In this document: in pieces, positions 25,652-34,934 of the stretch
How positions within the stretch are numbered: the stretch's first letter is position 1
How the letters are laid out: the number at the start of each line of letters is the position of its first letter
NCBI GenBank assembly: GCA_900550645.1
Contig: URTA01000009.1
Coordinates: 1 to 53,406, forward strand
Direction of reading: 5' to 3'
DNA: 53,406 nt
Source: an uncultured Porphyromonadaceae bacterium
GTDB taxonomy: Bacteria; Bacteroidota; Bacteroidia; Bacteroidales; Muribaculaceae
The notes under the pieces: model-generated
What the model was told of the DNA's origin: nothing
Database searches by the model: none
What the model saw: only the letters and a program-made list of their open reading frames with translations
Program-made: the position numbers and the translations under genes

Positions 25652-25676
25652 TTTCAGGCAGTGCGGCTGCCTGAAA
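25652..25676 (+). promoter_or_regulatory. 10-bp leader hairpin before DUF4924
   Basis: TTTCAGGCAG and CTGCCTGAAA form a perfect 10-bp stem with loop TGCGG. It starts 8 nt after the -7 box and ends 14 nt before the ATG. It is therefore at the extreme 5' end of the mRNA and could control stability or initiation. Confidence 0.6.
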
Positions 25677-25690
25677 CAACCATAGCATAT

Positions 25691-26260
25691 ATGTTCACAG
25701 CGTCACGCAAAAAAAGAGAAAACATCGCCGAGTATCTGCTGTACATGTGGCAGATGGAAGACCTCATACGCGCTTACGGCCTCGACATGGACCGTATCAA
25801 AAGCGGCATAATAGACCGGTATTCTGGCCTCGACGAGCAGCAGAAACGCGATTTGACCGAATGGTACGAGTCGCTCATCGACATGATGCGCCGCGAGGGA
25901 GTGCAGCAGTCAGGACACCTGCAGCTCAACAAGAATGTCATCATAGCCCTCGACGACCTGAGCCGCCGTCTGCTCGACGACCCCAAATACGCCGACTATT
26001 CGCGTGCATACTACGACGTGCTGCCCGACCTGGTGGAGATACGCGCCAAGGCCGGCGACAACCGCTGCGGCGAAATAGAGAGCGCGTTCACCGCCATGTA
26101 CGGCATACTGCTGCTGCGCCTGCAGGGCAAGGAAATATCGCCCGAGACTGCCGCCGCTGCCGCTCGCATCTCGAAATTTCTCGCCACACTCGCCGCATAT
26201 TACCGCAAGGACTACAACAACGAACTTTTCAACGACGATTCCGATACCGCAAATGTCTGA
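25691..26260 (+). CDS. DUF4924 family protein
   Basis: 189 aa, soluble, helical. ATG 25691 (MFTASRKKRENIAEYLLYM) is chosen over an upstream ATG at 25661 that falls inside the leader hairpin. The N-terminal KKRENIAEYLLYMWQMEDLIRA block is the part I associate with the Bacteroidetes-only DUF4924 family. The function is unknown. The last codons overlap the prfC start by 8 nt, so translation of the release factor is probably coupled to it. Confidence 0.8.
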   Translation: MFTASRKKRENIAEYLLYMWQMEDLIRAYGLDMDRIKSGIIDRYSGLDEQQKRDLTEWYESLIDMMRREGVQQSGHLQLNKNVIIALDDLSRRLLDDPKYADYSRAYYDVLPDLVEIRAKAGDNRCGEIESAFTAMYGILLLRLQGKEISPETAAAAARISKFLATLAAYYRKDYNNELFNDDSDTANV

Positions 26261-27836
26261 AACACTGAACCATGAAATCAGCCGCCGGCGCACGTTCGCC
26301 ATCATCTCGCACCCTGACGCTGGCAAGACCACTCTGACCGAGAAGCTGCTCCTATTCGGCGGCGCAATACACGTTGCCGGCGCGGTCAAGAGCAACAAAA
26401 TCAAGAAGACCGCAACCTCCGACTGGATGGAGATAGAGAAGCAGCGCGGCATATCTGTAGCGACCTCCGTAATGGGCTTTGACTACGGCAACTACAAGAT
26501 CAACATCCTCGACACCCCGGGACACCAGGACTTTGCCGAGGACACGTTCCGCACGCTCACTGCCGTGGATTCGGTCATCATCGTCGTTGACGTGGCGAAA
26601 GGCGTTGAGACGCAGACTCGCCGCCTCATGGAGGTGTGCCGTATGCGCAAGACCCCGGTGATAATATTCGTCAACAAGCTCGACCGCGAGGGCCGTGACC
26701 CGTTTGACATCCTCGACGAGCTGGAGCAGGAGCTGCACATCGGCGTGCGTCCGCTGTCGTGGCCTATCAACATCGGCGCGAAGTTCAAGGGCGTATACAA
26801 CATCTACGAGCATGGGCTCGACCTGTTCACCCCCGACAAGCAGCGTGTTTCGGAGCGCGTGGAAATCGACGACGTTAACTCGCCGGAGGTAGACCGCCTC
26901 GTCGGCGAGAGCGATGCCGCTAAACTGCGCGAAGACCTCGAGCTGATAGAGGGAGTATACCCCGAGTTTGACAAGCAGACATATCTCGACGCAAGCATAG
27001 CCCCGGTGTTCTTCGGTTCTGCTCTCAACACATTCGGTGTCAAGGAATTGCTCGACTGCTTTGTTGAGATAGCCCCCGAGCCGCGCCCCGTGGATGCTGT
27101 GGAGCGCACAGTGTACCCGCAGGAAGAGGCGTTCTCCGGGTTCGTATTCAAGATACACGCCAACATGGACCCAAACCACCGCTCGTGCATCGCGTTTGTC
27201 AAGATATGCTCCGGCAAGTTCGAACGCAACGTCAACTACCTGCATGTGCGCCAGGGCAAGCAGATGCGCTTTGCTGCGCCGACAGCGTTCATGGCGCAGA
27301 AAAAGAGCATTGTGGACGAGGCGTTCCCCGGCGACATCGTGGGCATACCCGACAACGGCAATTTCAAGATAGGCGACACCCTCACCTCCGGCGAGAAGCT
27401 GCACTACAAGGGGCTGCCGTCGTTCTCGCCCGAGATGTTCAAGTATATCGAAAATGCAGACCCGATGAAGGCCAAGCAGCTCGACAAGGGCATTAGCCAG
27501 CTCATGGACGAGGGTGTGGCACAGCTGTTCACCAACAGCTTCAACGGCCGCAAGATAATCGGCACCGTCGGGCAACTGCAGTTTGAGGTGATACAGTACC
27601 GTCTGCTGCACGAGTACGGAGCGCAGTGCCGCTGGGAGCCGATAAGCCTCTACAAGGCGTGCTGGATAGAGAGCGACGACGAGAAGGCACTGGCAGCGTT
27701 TAAAGCCCGCAAGCGCCAGTACATGGCTATTGACAAGGACGGCCGCGACGTGTTCATGGCAGACAGCAACTATGTCCTCCAGATGGCGCAGAGCGACTTC
27801 CCTGACATCCGCTTCCATTTTACGTCAGAATTCTGA
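26253..27836 (+). CDS. prfC: peptide chain release factor 3
   Basis: A 527-aa translational GTPase that removes RF1/RF2 from ribosomes after peptide release. The G motifs are SHPDAGKTT (residues 19-27), RGISVATSV, DTPGHQDF and NKLDREGRDP. Domains II and III continue to the normal C-terminus (SDFPDIRFHF). It overlaps the DUF4924 gene by 8 nt. No clear terminator is visible before the next promoter at 27948. Confidence 0.97.
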   Translation: MSETLNHEISRRRTFAIISHPDAGKTTLTEKLLLFGGAIHVAGAVKSNKIKKTATSDWMEIEKQRGISVATSVMGFDYGNYKINILDTPGHQDFAEDTFRTLTAVDSVIIVVDVAKGVETQTRRLMEVCRMRKTPVIIFVNKLDREGRDPFDILDELEQELHIGVRPLSWPINIGAKFKGVYNIYEHGLDLFTPDKQRVSERVEIDDVNSPEVDRLVGESDAAKLREDLELIEGVYPEFDKQTYLDASIAPVFFGSALNTFGVKELLDCFVEIAPEPRPVDAVERTVYPQEEAFSGFVFKIHANMDPNHRSCIAFVKICSGKFERNVNYLHVRQGKQMRFAAPTAFMAQKKSIVDEAFPGDIVGIPDNGNFKIGDTLTSGEKLHYKGLPSFSPEMFKYIENADPMKAKQLDKGISQLMDEGVAQLFTNSFNGRKIIGTVGQLQFEVIQYRLLHEYGAQCRWEPISLYKACWIESDDEKALAAFKARKRQYMAIDKDGRDVFMADSNYVLQMAQSDFPDIRFHFTSEF

Positions 27837-27947
27837 CCAGCTGACAGTCAGTTGATTGCCGACACTTTGGCGAATAAACGCTCTCTGGATTTCATCGCTA
27901 ACAAAAACAATTAACTGAAATTTAGGGGGGTATGGGATTTTTTGTGC

Positions 27948-27955
27948 TATATTTG
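27948..27955 (+). promoter_or_regulatory. -7 box before outer-membrane barrel gene
   Basis: TATATTTG fits the -7 consensus and is 25 nt before the chosen ATG (27981). No good -33 element is seen at the usual distance. Confidence 0.5.
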
Positions 27956-27980
27956 CAGTCGAAACCAATACAGACGAGAT

Positions 27981-30281
27981 ATGTCCATGAAAAAACTTTG
28001 TCTGCTGCTGTGTGCGCTGGCGTGCATTACCGCCACGGCAGCGGCGCGTGAAATCAGCGGCATTGTCCTTGCCGAGAGCGACTCTACTCAAGTCATCGGA
28101 GCGACCTGCTCGGTCATGATTGACGGGCAGCTCACGGTGCAGTCTGCCACAGACGACAACGGACACTTCTCCATGAACCTCAAAAACAAGGCAGCGGCAA
28201 CGCTCAATGTCTCCGCCACCGGCTATGGTTCGGCGGAAGTGCTGCTTCCCTCCGACCGTGGCGACATAAAAGACCTGGTCATTTACCTGCCTGACGCGAA
28301 TATGCTCAAGGATGTGACCGTAGAGGCTAAATCAATAATCAACAGCGGAAAGAACACGATAGTCTACCCCTCGACAGACGATGTGAAGGCTTCGCACAGC
28401 ACGATAGACCTTTTCCAGAAGCTCCCGCTCGTGGGCTTGTTGGCAGATCCTGTCAACCGCGCCCTGTCCGTTGACGGCGGCTCGCCGATGATATTGATTG
28501 ACGACGTGCCATCTTCTATGGAGGATGTCAACGCCTTGCATCCCAAAGACATAAACCGCATAGAATACTCCCGTCTCACCCCGGCCCGCTATATGGACCA
28601 GGGCTACAAGGGGCTTGTCAAAATCACGCTGAAGAAGCGCAACGACGGCGGCAATGTATCATTGTGGGCTCGCGGCTGCCCCACAACGGCGTTCAGCGAC
28701 TGGCAAGCCGCTGGTGCATACCACCAAGGGTCCTCGCAGTTCCGCATAAACTACAACGGCTCGTGGCGCAACTACCAGCAAGTGTATGACTTCGTAGAGC
28801 AGTCATACGTCGGTGACGATTTCCGCGTAGACATGAACAGCCATGACCGCAACCCGTTCAACTACCTGTCGAACCGCATCAACTTCAGCTACGACTACCG
28901 TCCAAATGCCGGGACACTCTTCTCTGCCAAGTTGGTCACAAACCTCTACTCGAGTCACCGCCGCACCGACAAGACCACAGAGGACACGTATTACGGCACA
29001 TACGACAGCCACAATGACAGCCGCGACAAAAATGTCACACCCTCGCTCGACCTCTTCTTCCGCCGCGACTTCAACGACAGCAACAGCCTCGAAGTGGAAA
29101 TGGTAGGCACGATGCGCCGCCAGAAATACCGCAGCAGCTTCGCATACTACATGAACCCCGATGACCCCGAGCAGTATGACTACAATATCGACAACCGCCG
29201 TCGCTCGCTGATTACTGAAGCGGCTTACCGCCACTCATTCGGCGAATGGGCCGAACTGTCCGCCGGCTTCCAGAACACTCTTTCGCACAGCCGAAACACA
29301 TACATCGACTCCGACTACCGCCCGGTACTGACCGAAAACAACAACTATGTATATGCCGGCTTCGAGTTCATGGTGGGCAAAGTCTATTTCAACCTCTCGT
29401 CGGGAGCAAAACTGTACTGGATAAAAAACGACGAGAACAGCCGCAACTTCGCCCGCAACCTAAGCCGTGTAACCGCAGCCTGGGACATCAACAGCAAGTG
29501 GAACCTGCGTGCCGGTTTCGACTACTCACCCTCGATACCCTCGCTGACATCGCTGACCGACTACACGCAGCAGACATCACCCTACATGCTGCAAAACGGC
29601 AACCCGGACCTCAAGGTGGCTGAATACTTCACATACGAAGTCACTGCGACTTACACCCACAAGATATTTTCGGCATCGCTGACTGCGACTTATGAAACCG
29701 CCAACAATCCGCGCACTGACGAGACCACATACCTGGGCGACCGCATGTTCCTGACACGAACCGTCAACTACGGCGTGAGCGACCACCTGGGCGGCAGCCT
29801 GCAGTTCCGCCTGAACAACGTCGGCGGCTTCGGCGCAAACGTCCGCCTCGACGTGGACTGGTACCACACATCCGGGAACACCTGGAACGAATACCTCACT
29901 TCTTTCTACGCCTACGGCTCGCTATGGTGGAGCAAAGGACCGTTCACCATATCATACTGGAACAAAATACCATGCAAGTACCTGAGAGGGTCATACGTTA
30001 CGAAAGAAGAGAACGGCAACGGCATCAGCCTGACCTACAAGCCGGACAAGCACTGGGTAATAACCGGCTCGTGGATGTACATGTTTGAGCCAAAGGGGAC
30101 AAAATACCCTCAGCGTGACCTTTCACGGACATCGCCCTACTACAACAACCGCTACATCAAGGACAACGGCAACATGGTCGTCCTGTCGGTGTCATATACA
30201 GCCAACTTCGGCTCGATATTCCGCAGCGGCAAGCGCCGTCTCAGCAACGCCGACAACTCCTCGTCTATCATCGCGTACTGA
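27981..30281 (+). CDS. outer-membrane beta-barrel protein with carboxypeptidase-like regulatory domain
   Basis: 766 aa. Signal peptide (MSMKKLCLLLCALACITATAAA), then a CarboxypepD_reg-like beta domain (ISGIVLAESDSTQVIGAT...). A TonB-plug-like region follows (NRIEYSRLTPARYMDQGYKGLVKITLK), and a large C-terminal barrel with many Tyr-ended strands (the 'OMP_b-brl' type). No SusD partner is adjacent, so it is not a typical SusCD pair. The start is set after the -7 box, at ATG 27981 (27987 is also possible). A hairpin at 30301-30336 ends the unit. The ligand is unknown. Confidence 0.8.
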   Translation: MSMKKLCLLLCALACITATAAAREISGIVLAESDSTQVIGATCSVMIDGQLTVQSATDDNGHFSMNLKNKAAATLNVSATGYGSAEVLLPSDRGDIKDLVIYLPDANMLKDVTVEAKSIINSGKNTIVYPSTDDVKASHSTIDLFQKLPLVGLLADPVNRALSVDGGSPMILIDDVPSSMEDVNALHPKDINRIEYSRLTPARYMDQGYKGLVKITLKKRNDGGNVSLWARGCPTTAFSDWQAAGAYHQGSSQFRINYNGSWRNYQQVYDFVEQSYVGDDFRVDMNSHDRNPFNYLSNRINFSYDYRPNAGTLFSAKLVTNLYSSHRRTDKTTEDTYYGTYDSHNDSRDKNVTPSLDLFFRRDFNDSNSLEVEMVGTMRRQKYRSSFAYYMNPDDPEQYDYNIDNRRRSLITEAAYRHSFGEWAELSAGFQNTLSHSRNTYIDSDYRPVLTENNNYVYAGFEFMVGKVYFNLSSGAKLYWIKNDENSRNFARNLSRVTAAWDINSKWNLRAGFDYSPSIPSLTSLTDYTQQTSPYMLQNGNPDLKVAEYFTYEVTATYTHKIFSASLTATYETANNPRTDETTYLGDRMFLTRTVNYGVSDHLGGSLQFRLNNVGGFGANVRLDVDWYHTSGNTWNEYLTSFYAYGSLWWSKGPFTISYWNKIPCKYLRGSYVTKEENGNGISLTYKPDKHWVITGSWMYMFEPKGTKYPQRDLSRTSPYYNNRYIKDNGNMVVLSVSYTANFGSIFRSGKRRLSNADNSSSIIAY

Positions 30282-30300
30282 CCCCAGGCGCACAAGTTAC

Positions 30301-30336
30301 AATCAGAGGACCCCGGGTACGCGGTGTCCTCTGATT
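30301..30336 (+). terminator. hairpin terminator after barrel gene
   Basis: Perfect 11-bp arms AATCAGAGGAC (30301-30311) and GTCCTCTGATT (30326-30336), with a T-containing tail. Confidence 0.7.
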
Positions 30337-30376
30337 TCATTATACACCTGCAGGTCACGGCTCATTGCTCAGATAG

Positions 30377-30407
30377 TTGCGCGAATCCATTTAATATATT
30401 ACCTTTG
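30377..30407 (+). promoter_or_regulatory. promoter of the Ntn-hydrolase cluster
   Basis: -33 TTGC (30377-30380), 19-nt spacer, -7 TACCTTTG (30400-30407). The first ATG is only 5 nt after the box, so the mRNA may be leaderless or start at the ATG at 30419. Confidence 0.7.
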
Positions 30408-30412
30408 CGGAT

Positions 30413-31567
30413 ATGAATATGAGATTACTGATACGTAGCGTTATGCTGTGTGTTGTGGCGGCTGTCGCTGTCGCCGATGCCGCAGCATGCACTTCCGCAA
30501 TTATAGGCGCGGAGGCTTCTCCCTACCGCCGCCCGATGCTGTGGAAACACCGCGACACCAGCACTATCGACAACAAGGTGGAATATATCGCACCCTCAAA
30601 CGGCGACCATGGTTACGTTGCCCTGTTCAACGCTGACGACAAGCTGCTCGAACAGGCGTGGATGGGAATGAACGATGCCGGGTTTGCCGTCATGAACACG
30701 GCTTCGTACAATATCAAGGACGACAACGTGCCTAACAGCAAGATGGATCGCGAGGGGTATGTCATGACCATAGCCCTGCGTACCTGCCGCACAGTGGACG
30801 ATTTCGCGCGGCTGCTCGCCGAACTGCCACGCCCTATGGGCGTGGAGGCCAATTTCGGCGTGATAGACGCGGAGGGGAACGGAGCGTATTTCGAGACGAA
30901 CAACCATTCCTTCGTGCGCTTTGACCTTGCGGACGCGCCGGGACACGTCCTGATACGCACCAACTACAGCCACTCGGGCCGGCCTAACGAGGGGTACGGA
31001 TTTGTGCGCGAGGCCAATGCGGAGCATCTGCTGCAACCATACATAGACTCCGCCTCCGTCACCCCGGAACTGCTCACTGAGGTGGTCAGCCGCAGCTTCT
31101 ACCACGACCTGAAACAGCGGGACTATGCGCTGAGCGGCGAGAAATGGGTGATTGACCAGGACTTCATACCGCGTTACAAATCGACTGCCACTATCGTCAT
31201 CGAGGGTATGCAGCCTGTCGCCGACGCGACAACAGTGCTGCCAGAGCAAGTAGCCCGCGAATACATTATGTGGACGGGACTCGGCTATCCCCCGTGCGCT
31301 GAAATAGTGCCGGTATGGTGCCGCGAGGGGGGCGTAGAGGATGACCTGCGCGGCATCGGGCAGAACGGACACTCGCCGATGTGCGACAAGGTGATCAAGC
31401 GTCGCAACGAGGTGTTCTCGCTGCGACGCGGCAACAAGGACAAATATATCGACATGACACGGCTCTACAACGAGGACGGCACAGGGTATGTGCAGGTACT
31501 CGTACCGCAGAACAAGCAGGTATATGAGCGCATCCGCGCCCAAAGAGACGGCAACAAGGGCAACTGA
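30413..31567 (+). CDS. exported Ntn hydrolase, C45/acyltransferase-like
   Basis: 384 aa. A signal peptide ends just before Cys26 in AACTSAIIG; this Cys would become the N-terminal nucleophile after processing. RPMLWKHRDTST, NDAGFAVMNTASYN and ANFGVIDAEGNGAYFET match the C45 isopenicillin-N acyltransferase/carcinine-hydrolase type fold. The substrate is probably an amide such as an N-acyl amino acid or a peptide; bile-salt-hydrolase kinship is distant and should not be assumed. The next gene starts 10 nt downstream, so it begins a cluster running to dprA. Confidence 0.78.
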   Translation: MNMRLLIRSVMLCVVAAVAVADAAACTSAIIGAEASPYRRPMLWKHRDTSTIDNKVEYIAPSNGDHGYVALFNADDKLLEQAWMGMNDAGFAVMNTASYNIKDDNVPNSKMDREGYVMTIALRTCRTVDDFARLLAELPRPMGVEANFGVIDAEGNGAYFETNNHSFVRFDLADAPGHVLIRTNYSHSGRPNEGYGFVREANAEHLLQPYIDSASVTPELLTEVVSRSFYHDLKQRDYALSGEKWVIDQDFIPRYKSTATIVIEGMQPVADATTVLPEQVAREYIMWTGLGYPPCAEIVPVWCREGGVEDDLRGIGQNGHSPMCDKVIKRRNEVFSLRRGNKDKYIDMTRLYNEDGTGYVQVLVPQNKQVYERIRAQRDGNKGN

Positions 31568-31577
31568 CAGCACACAC

Positions 31578-32186
31578 ATGGAGCAGCAAGCAGTGACAAC
31601 AGCCGAATTTGCCATACCGAAATCCAAGTTTCTGGTTTCCATGGCGATGCGCTATGCACGACTGCCGATATATGCTATAGCAGCTGCAATAGCCGTCTGC
31701 GCTCTGCTCGGCTGCATACACGACCTCCGGTGGATAATAGTATGCCTTATGCTGGCTGTGATTATCGCCCCTATGGTTGCGGTGTTCCTGTATTTCAACT
31801 ATGGGTTGCGCCCGGAGGGGTTCGTAAACGTGCTGCCGCACAGCGTGACCATACGCCAGAAAATAATAGACGTGGAAGCCTATTTCACCCCGCTCCCGGA
31901 CTTCAAGGACGATGATGCCGACAGCTCCGATGCCGAGCCTACGGAAAAGGAGCGGAAAGTGAAGCTTTACACATTTGCATACGTGCCTGAAAAGCCGTAC
32001 TGCACAACGGCCTCGGCAATACAAATCAACCTCGCCGCGCCGCACCACGGCTTCGTGACGATACCGTTTGCCGCATTTGCCGATGCCACTGAACTGGCGA
32101 GGGCTGTCGCCATACTTCTGTCAAGCGTGCAGCAACCGCCGACAGTAAAACAAGACATTGACCATGAGATTAATAAAGGACAATAA
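31578..32186 (+). CDS. two-TM membrane protein of unknown function
   Basis: 202 aa from ATG 31578 (MEQQAVTT), 10 nt after the hydrolase stop. Two adjacent hydrophobic helices near residues 24-75 (LPIYAIAAAIAVCALLG and IIVCLMLAVIIAPMVAVFLYF) are followed by a soluble domain with an acidic insert (DDDADSSDAEPTEKERK). I recognise no family. Its 3' end overlaps the thioesterase start by 23 nt, implying coupled expression. Confidence 0.75.
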   Translation: MEQQAVTTAEFAIPKSKFLVSMAMRYARLPIYAIAAAIAVCALLGCIHDLRWIIVCLMLAVIIAPMVAVFLYFNYGLRPEGFVNVLPHSVTIRQKIIDVEAYFTPLPDFKDDDADSSDAEPTEKERKVKLYTFAYVPEKPYCTTASAIQINLAAPHHGFVTIPFAAFADATELARAVAILLSSVQQPPTVKQDIDHEINKGQ

Positions 32187-32583
32187 GAAGAAATACTGCT
32201 TCATAATGGACATGGAGGTGCGCGACTATGAGCTCGACTGCGAGCAGATAGTCAACAATGCCAATTACCTCCACTACATGGAGCATACGCGCCATAAGTT
32301 TTGCGCTGACGCGGGACTGTCGTTCAACGCCATGCACGCCGCCGGCTACGATGCCGTGGTGCGCAAAATCGAAATTGAGTATATCCGCTCGCTCGTGGGC
32401 GGCGACAGCTTCATCAGCTGCATAAGCCTCGACCGCAAAGGACCGCGATTCATCTTCCACCAGGACATCATCAAGTCAAACGGCGACATTGCAGCCTCGG
32501 CGGTTGTGACAGTGGTGGTGCTGAAAGACGGCAAACTCACACGCGGCGACGAAATGGCGAGAATCCTTGCCAAATACATGTGA
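32164..32583 (+). CDS. hotdog-fold acyl-CoA thioesterase (YbgC/4HBT-like)
   Basis: 139 aa with the 4HBT pattern: VRDYELDCEQIVNNANYLHYMEHTRH (catalytic-loop region with N and Y), then RKIEIEYIRSLVGGDSF and the later strands ISLDRKGPRFIF and AVVTVVVL. It probably hydrolyses an acyl-CoA or aromatic acyl-CoA in the cytoplasm. ATG 32164 is chosen; an internal ATG at 32206 would remove a basic 14-residue lead. It overlaps the upstream membrane protein and lies 9 nt before dprA. Confidence 0.83.
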   Translation: MRLIKDNKKKYCFIMDMEVRDYELDCEQIVNNANYLHYMEHTRHKFCADAGLSFNAMHAAGYDAVVRKIEIEYIRSLVGGDSFISCISLDRKGPRFIFHQDIIKSNGDIAASAVVTVVVLKDGKLTRGDEMARILAKYM

Positions 32584-32592
32584 CAAAAACTC

Positions 32593-33714
32593 ATGATGCA
32601 GGATACTGACATACACGCGCTTGCGATGGCACTCGCCAAAGGCATGACCGCACGGCTCATGCTGAAATGGGACAGCGAGGACCTTGCGCCACGCGACTTT
32701 TTCAGCATGGATGCAACCGATGCCTCCGCTGCCTTGGGGATAACATCGCGACACTCGCTTGCATCCGTAAGGCGCGAGGAGCTGCTGGAGCGTGCAGAGC
32801 GCGAACTGTCATTCATCGACCGCCACAACGTGAGGGCATACCTGTGTACTGACCGCGAATACCCGTACCGCCTGCTGCAAAACTATTCCGCGCCGCCGGT
32901 GCTGTTCACCTACGGCAACGGCCCGTTGCAGTCAGAACACGTCATCAGCGTAGTCGGCACACGCCGACCCACGGCATACGGGCTGAAATGGTGCGAAAGC
33001 ATAGTTGAGGCTTGCTGCGGGCAATGCGATGACATTCAGGTGGTCAGCGGGCTTGCATACGGCGTGGATGCGTGCGCACACAATGCCGCGCTCGCCGCCG
33101 GCAGAGAGACTGTAGCCGTAGTAGCGCACGGACTTGACATGGTATATCCCGCAGCCCACCGCCAGCTGGCATACGATATCGCCTCGCGGGGAGGACTGAT
33201 AGTGACGCAATACCCCTCAAAGACACAGCCGTTCCGCAACAATTTCCTGGCACGCAACCAAATAATCGCCTCGCTCGCCGACGCGACAATAGTGGTCGAA
33301 AGCGGCGTCCGCGGAGGTGCATTGTCAACAGCCAACGCAGCATTCGACCTCGACCGCGAAGTATTCGCCATACCCGGCCGCATCGGCGATGAGATGAGTG
33401 AGGGGTGCAACAACTTGATACGCAAAAACAAGGCATCTATCATAACAGGCGCAGACACCGTGGTCAAGGCTATGGGCTGGCACAGCGATAAGGCAGACAC
33501 AGCCACGCCGCAACAGTCGCAGTTGTTCCCCGAACTATCCGACGAGCAAATGCCAGTCTACAACATACTTAAGGCATCCGACGAGCCGATGTCGCCAGAT
33601 GCCATACATATCGCAAGCGGCATGAGCATCGCCGCCGTCATGAGCGTGTTGGGAGACATGGAACTTGACGGCATCGCCGTCCGGCTGCCTGGCAACCGCT
33701 ACAGCCTCGCCTGA
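32593..33714 (+). CDS. dprA: DNA-processing protein DprA
   Basis: 373 aa. Binds incoming single-stranded DNA and loads RecA during transformation. The Rossmann core has VVGTRRPTAYG, VVSGLAYGVDACAHNAAL, VVAHGLDMVYPAAH, RNQIIASLADATIVVESG and GGALSTANAAFD. A C-terminal winged-helix tail (SPDAIHIASGMSIAAVMSVLGDMELDG) is present. The N-terminal SAM/HhH-like region is degenerate. It ends 18 nt from the convergent S4 gene with no room for a simple terminator. Confidence 0.96.
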   Translation: MMQDTDIHALAMALAKGMTARLMLKWDSEDLAPRDFFSMDATDASAALGITSRHSLASVRREELLERAERELSFIDRHNVRAYLCTDREYPYRLLQNYSAPPVLFTYGNGPLQSEHVISVVGTRRPTAYGLKWCESIVEACCGQCDDIQVVSGLAYGVDACAHNAALAAGRETVAVVAHGLDMVYPAAHRQLAYDIASRGGLIVTQYPSKTQPFRNNFLARNQIIASLADATIVVESGVRGGALSTANAAFDLDREVFAIPGRIGDEMSEGCNNLIRKNKASIITGADTVVKAMGWHSDKADTATPQQSQLFPELSDEQMPVYNILKASDEPMSPDAIHIASGMSIAAVMSVLGDMELDGIAVRLPGNRYSLA

Positions 33715-33732
33715 ACGCCCTGATAAATCCAA

Positions 33733-34170
33733 TTATTCGTCGCCCTCGTCGTCATCGTCTTCCCAGTCGAGGAAAAACGAATCAGCGTATGACTGCTCGC
33801 GGAAACTTGCCATCTCACGGGCATCGCGCTTCGTGGGACGGCCAAGCCCCTTGCGACGGTCAACAAAGCCCGAAATGCGCGTCATCTCGAGCAATTCATA
33901 CTGGCTCTGCGGCGTGAGGTTCTCCAAATGGTCTGGCACCAGCTTTGCGCCGAGGCGGTTCTCCGCCAGCGCAAGCACCCGGAACGTGTATGTAATCGGC
34001 GGCTTGCGCACATCCACTATGTCACCGACCTTGATACTGCGCGAGGGCTTTAGCACAGTGCCGTTCATCGTCACACGCCCCTTCTTGCACGCATCGGTGG
34101 CTATAGTGCGCGTCTTGAACACACGCATCGCCCACAGCCATTTGTCTATCCGCTCTTCAGTCTTTGCCAT
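33733..34170 (-). CDS. S4-domain RNA-binding protein (Hsp15-like)
   Basis: 145 aa. The S4 motif starts ERIDKWLWAMRVFKTRTIA, then ACKKGRVTMNG, and the GDIVDVRK loop is typical. The tail is strongly acidic (DWEDDDDEGDE). Hsp15 binds 50S subunits carrying stalled nascent chains, which fits its position 11 nt downstream of pth and behind rplY. It is third in the rplY-pth-S4 group. Confidence 0.9.
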   Translation of the reverse strand: MAKTEERIDKWLWAMRVFKTRTIATDACKKGRVTMNGTVLKPSRSIKVGDIVDVRKPPITYTFRVLALAENRLGAKLVPDHLENLTPQSQYELLEMTRISGFVDRRKGLGRPTKRDAREMASFREQSYADSFFLDWEDDDDEGDE

Positions 34171-34181
34171 AATGCTCTGTC

Positions 34182-34748
34182 TTACTTGTTGTTGAAATGG
34201 TTCATGGCAAACGCCGCGCCGCTCAGGCAGAACGCCCGGACGGCATCGCTCGCCACATCAAGACGCTCAGGCAGCTTCGCCTGCTCCTCTGCCGGGAATT
34301 TGCCAAGCACGAAATCTATCTGCCCGCCGCGCGGGAAATCGTTGCCCACGCCGAAACGCAACCGCGAATAGCGGCTGTTGCCCAGCTGCTCCGCAATGTT
34401 TTTCAAGCCATTGTGACCCGCGTCCGAGCCGCCGGTGCGCATGCGTATTGCGCCAAAAGGCAAGGCTATGTCATCTACTATTATCAGCAGATTCTCCAGC
34501 GGCAGCTTCTCGTGGTTCATCCAGTAGCGCACAGCCACACCCGAGAGGTTCATGAACGTGGACGGTTTCAGAACCATCAATGAGCAGTTTTTCACACGCA
34601 CCTCCGCCATGTCGCCATAGCGGCACGACTTGAACTCGCCGCCGGCAGCCTCCACGAGGCGTTCTGCCACCATGAATCCGACATTGTGGCGCGTGCCTAC
34701 ATATTCAGGGCCGATGTTGCCCAGGCCTACTATCAGGTATTTCTTCAT
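34182..34748 (-). CDS. pth: peptidyl-tRNA hydrolase
   Basis: 188 aa. Cleaves peptidyl-tRNA released by stalled ribosomes. The N-terminus MKKYLIVGLGNIG with GPEYVGTRHNVGF carries the conserved Asn and His. Later come FMNLSG, IIVDDIALPFG (catalytic Asp region) and GGSDAGHNGLKN. Two upstream in-frame ATGs (34826 and 34856) would add 26 or 36 residues. I use 34748 because the core begins there and the rplY terminator hairpin overlaps the longest form. The family's usual length is 185-195. Confidence 0.94.
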   Translation of the reverse strand: MKKYLIVGLGNIGPEYVGTRHNVGFMVAERLVEAAGGEFKSCRYGDMAEVRVKNCSLMVLKPSTFMNLSGVAVRYWMNHEKLPLENLLIIVDDIALPFGAIRMRTGGSDAGHNGLKNIAEQLGNSRYSRLRFGVGNDFPRGGQIDFVLGKFPAEEQAKLPERLDVASDAVRAFCLSGAAFAMNHFNNK

Positions 34749-34849
34749 GTCTTTGTCTGTATCAGTTGTCTTGCGACCTACTCCCCTGCCGGTACGGCGG
34801 AAGAGCATATTCCAAAACTTACCCATGTATGTATCACAACCTAAAACCG

Positions 34850-34884
34850 CAGACACGCCGCGAATGGAATCCGCAACGTGTCTG
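34850..34884 (-). terminator. hairpin terminator after rplY
   Basis: Outer arms CAGACACG (34850-34857) and CGTGTCTG (34877-34884) with inner pairing, followed on the minus strand by a T-rich CGGTTTT. It probably attenuates read-through into pth. Confidence 0.65.
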
Positions 34885-34934
34885 TGAGAATATTGTCTGT
34901 ACCGCCACAGCTGGCGACACGGTTACAGTCAGTA

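Noticed and set aside
26352..27818. 488-codon minus-strand open frame
   Set aside because: Entirely antisense to prfC; the coding side matches release factor 3 throughout.
30596..31642. 348-codon minus-strand open frame
   Set aside because: Antisense to the Ntn hydrolase and extends into the next gene.
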